A DNA stretch of 64,000 nt from Ignavibacteriales bacterium (GTDB lineage: Bacteria; Bacteroidota; Ignavibacteria; Ignavibacteriales; Ignavibacteriaceae): the NCBI GenBank assembly GCA_020061465.1, contig JAGUYG010000040.1:1-64000 (forward strand), written 5' to 3'. The notes beneath the pieces were generated by a model, which saw only the letters and a list, made by a program, of their open reading frames with translations, was not told the DNA's origin and made no database searches. How positions within the stretch are numbered: the stretch's first letter is position 1; each line of letters starts with the position of its first letter. The position numbers and the translations under genes were made by a program. This document shows, piece after piece, positions 63,601-64,000 of this stretch.

Positions 63601-64000
63601 TTATTTAACTTTAAATCCATTCTCAATCAGTTTTTTCTTTGCTTCTTCAAGAGAAACTTCTTTTAGTTTCATTCCGCATAAAGGACAATTGCCTGGTTCA
63701 TCGGATATAACATTCCAATCCATTTGATCCTGAAAAACTTTTCCGTCTTTATTCTTATCAATTGATTTTAAATCAATTACACCTTTTCTGATTAATGGAG
63801 AAGTCTCTTCGTGACCGGAATGAGATTCATCTTTATTCATATCCTTCATTTTTTCATCATTCTTTTTTCCATCCGTCTTCACCAAGGTTTCGCCGGATAA
63901 ATCTTCCATCTTCCCTTTTCCGTCTTCCATCTGAGATTCATCCATAGGTTTACTCATATCCATTCCTTCGTGACCTCTCATCTGCTGTATTGCCGCTTTC
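63601..64000 (-). CDS. Heavy-metal-binding-domain protein, copy B (partial)
   Basis: The frame is open to the window edge and has no stop upstream, so the gene very probably starts beyond 64000. It encodes a Met/Asp/Lys-rich stretch (MRGHEGMDMSKPMDESQM) and ends with GVIDLKSIDKNKDGKVFQDQ and GNCPLCGMKLKEV, nearly the same as the protein at 41798-42199. It is part of the cusA operon or just before it. A periplasmic copper-binding role is inferred. Confidence 0.75.
   Translation of the reverse strand, partial: KAAIQQMRGHEGMDMSKPMDESQMEDGKGKMEDLSGETLVKTDGKKNDEKMKDMNKDESHSGHEETSPLIRKGVIDLKSIDKNKDGKVFQDQMDWNVISDEPGNCPLCGMKLKEVSLEEAKKKLIENGFKVK

Overview
The window is AT-rich and looks like a chromosome segment of an uncultured or little-studied member of the Ignavibacteria (Bacteroidota/Chlorobiota group). 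The main clue is three proteins or domains of a type IX secretion lifestyle: two large proteins end in a C-terminal sorting domain with the NYPNPFNP signature typical of Ignavibacteria. Two-component-propeller and TonB-linked outer-membrane proteins and the housekeeping gene types agree. I recognised this by eye only; no database search was possible.

Region 1 (1-21.7 kb) is core genome: an ABC exporter pair, a very large TPR protein with three CbxX/CfqX-type AAA+ modules, groES-groEL under a textbook CIRCE operator, a CPBP protease-pdxJ-propeller lipoprotein operon, an M16 protease-alanine dehydrogenase operon, a partial complex I cluster (nuoG, nuoH, nuoI), a secreted LamG-like protein and comM.

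Region 2 (21.7-33.5 kb) is a respiratory nitrate reductase cluster: a membrane-anchored dihaem cytochrome c (NarC-like), narGHJI, two NarK-type transporters and a DoxX protein. It is bracketed by a direct repeat: the intact 3' end of comM on the left, and on the right a diverged, stop-containing copy of the last codons of comM. This is the architecture of an island integrated at the 3' end of comM.

Region 3 (33.5-64 kb), almost all on the minus strand, is a metal-handling (probably copper/silver) accessory region. It contains a CusA-type RND pump with the methionine triad, two PII-type proteins plus a divergent PII-like protein, several YHS domains (one fused to an alpha-glucan phosphorylase), heavy-metal-binding-domain proteins, Met/His-rich periplasmic proteins, a DUF2318/FtsX/LolD-type ABC module, a nine-haem secreted cytochrome, a TonB receptor, an SPFH lipoprotein, and a sigma-54-dependent NtrC-type regulator. 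Many of its genes exist twice, and several decayed copies are present.

The most interesting signal is regulatory. Three minus-strand promoters (43.5, 44.2 and 54.7 kb) share a near-identical -24/-12 element CTGGCATTNTNYTTTC. Each has two tandem AT-rich palindromes (distal consensus TTTTAARRTTCTTAAAA) centred about 71 and 90 bp upstream of the GG of the -24 element. The geometry is conserved to within 1-2 bp. The only sigma-54 activator in the window (56.1-57.5 kb) is the natural candidate regulator. Its presumed partner kinase is now a chimera: a spermidine-synthase-like membrane domain joined at a palindromic repeat to the tail of a histidine-kinase ATPase. Short hairpin repeats are scattered through region 3 and inside reading frames.
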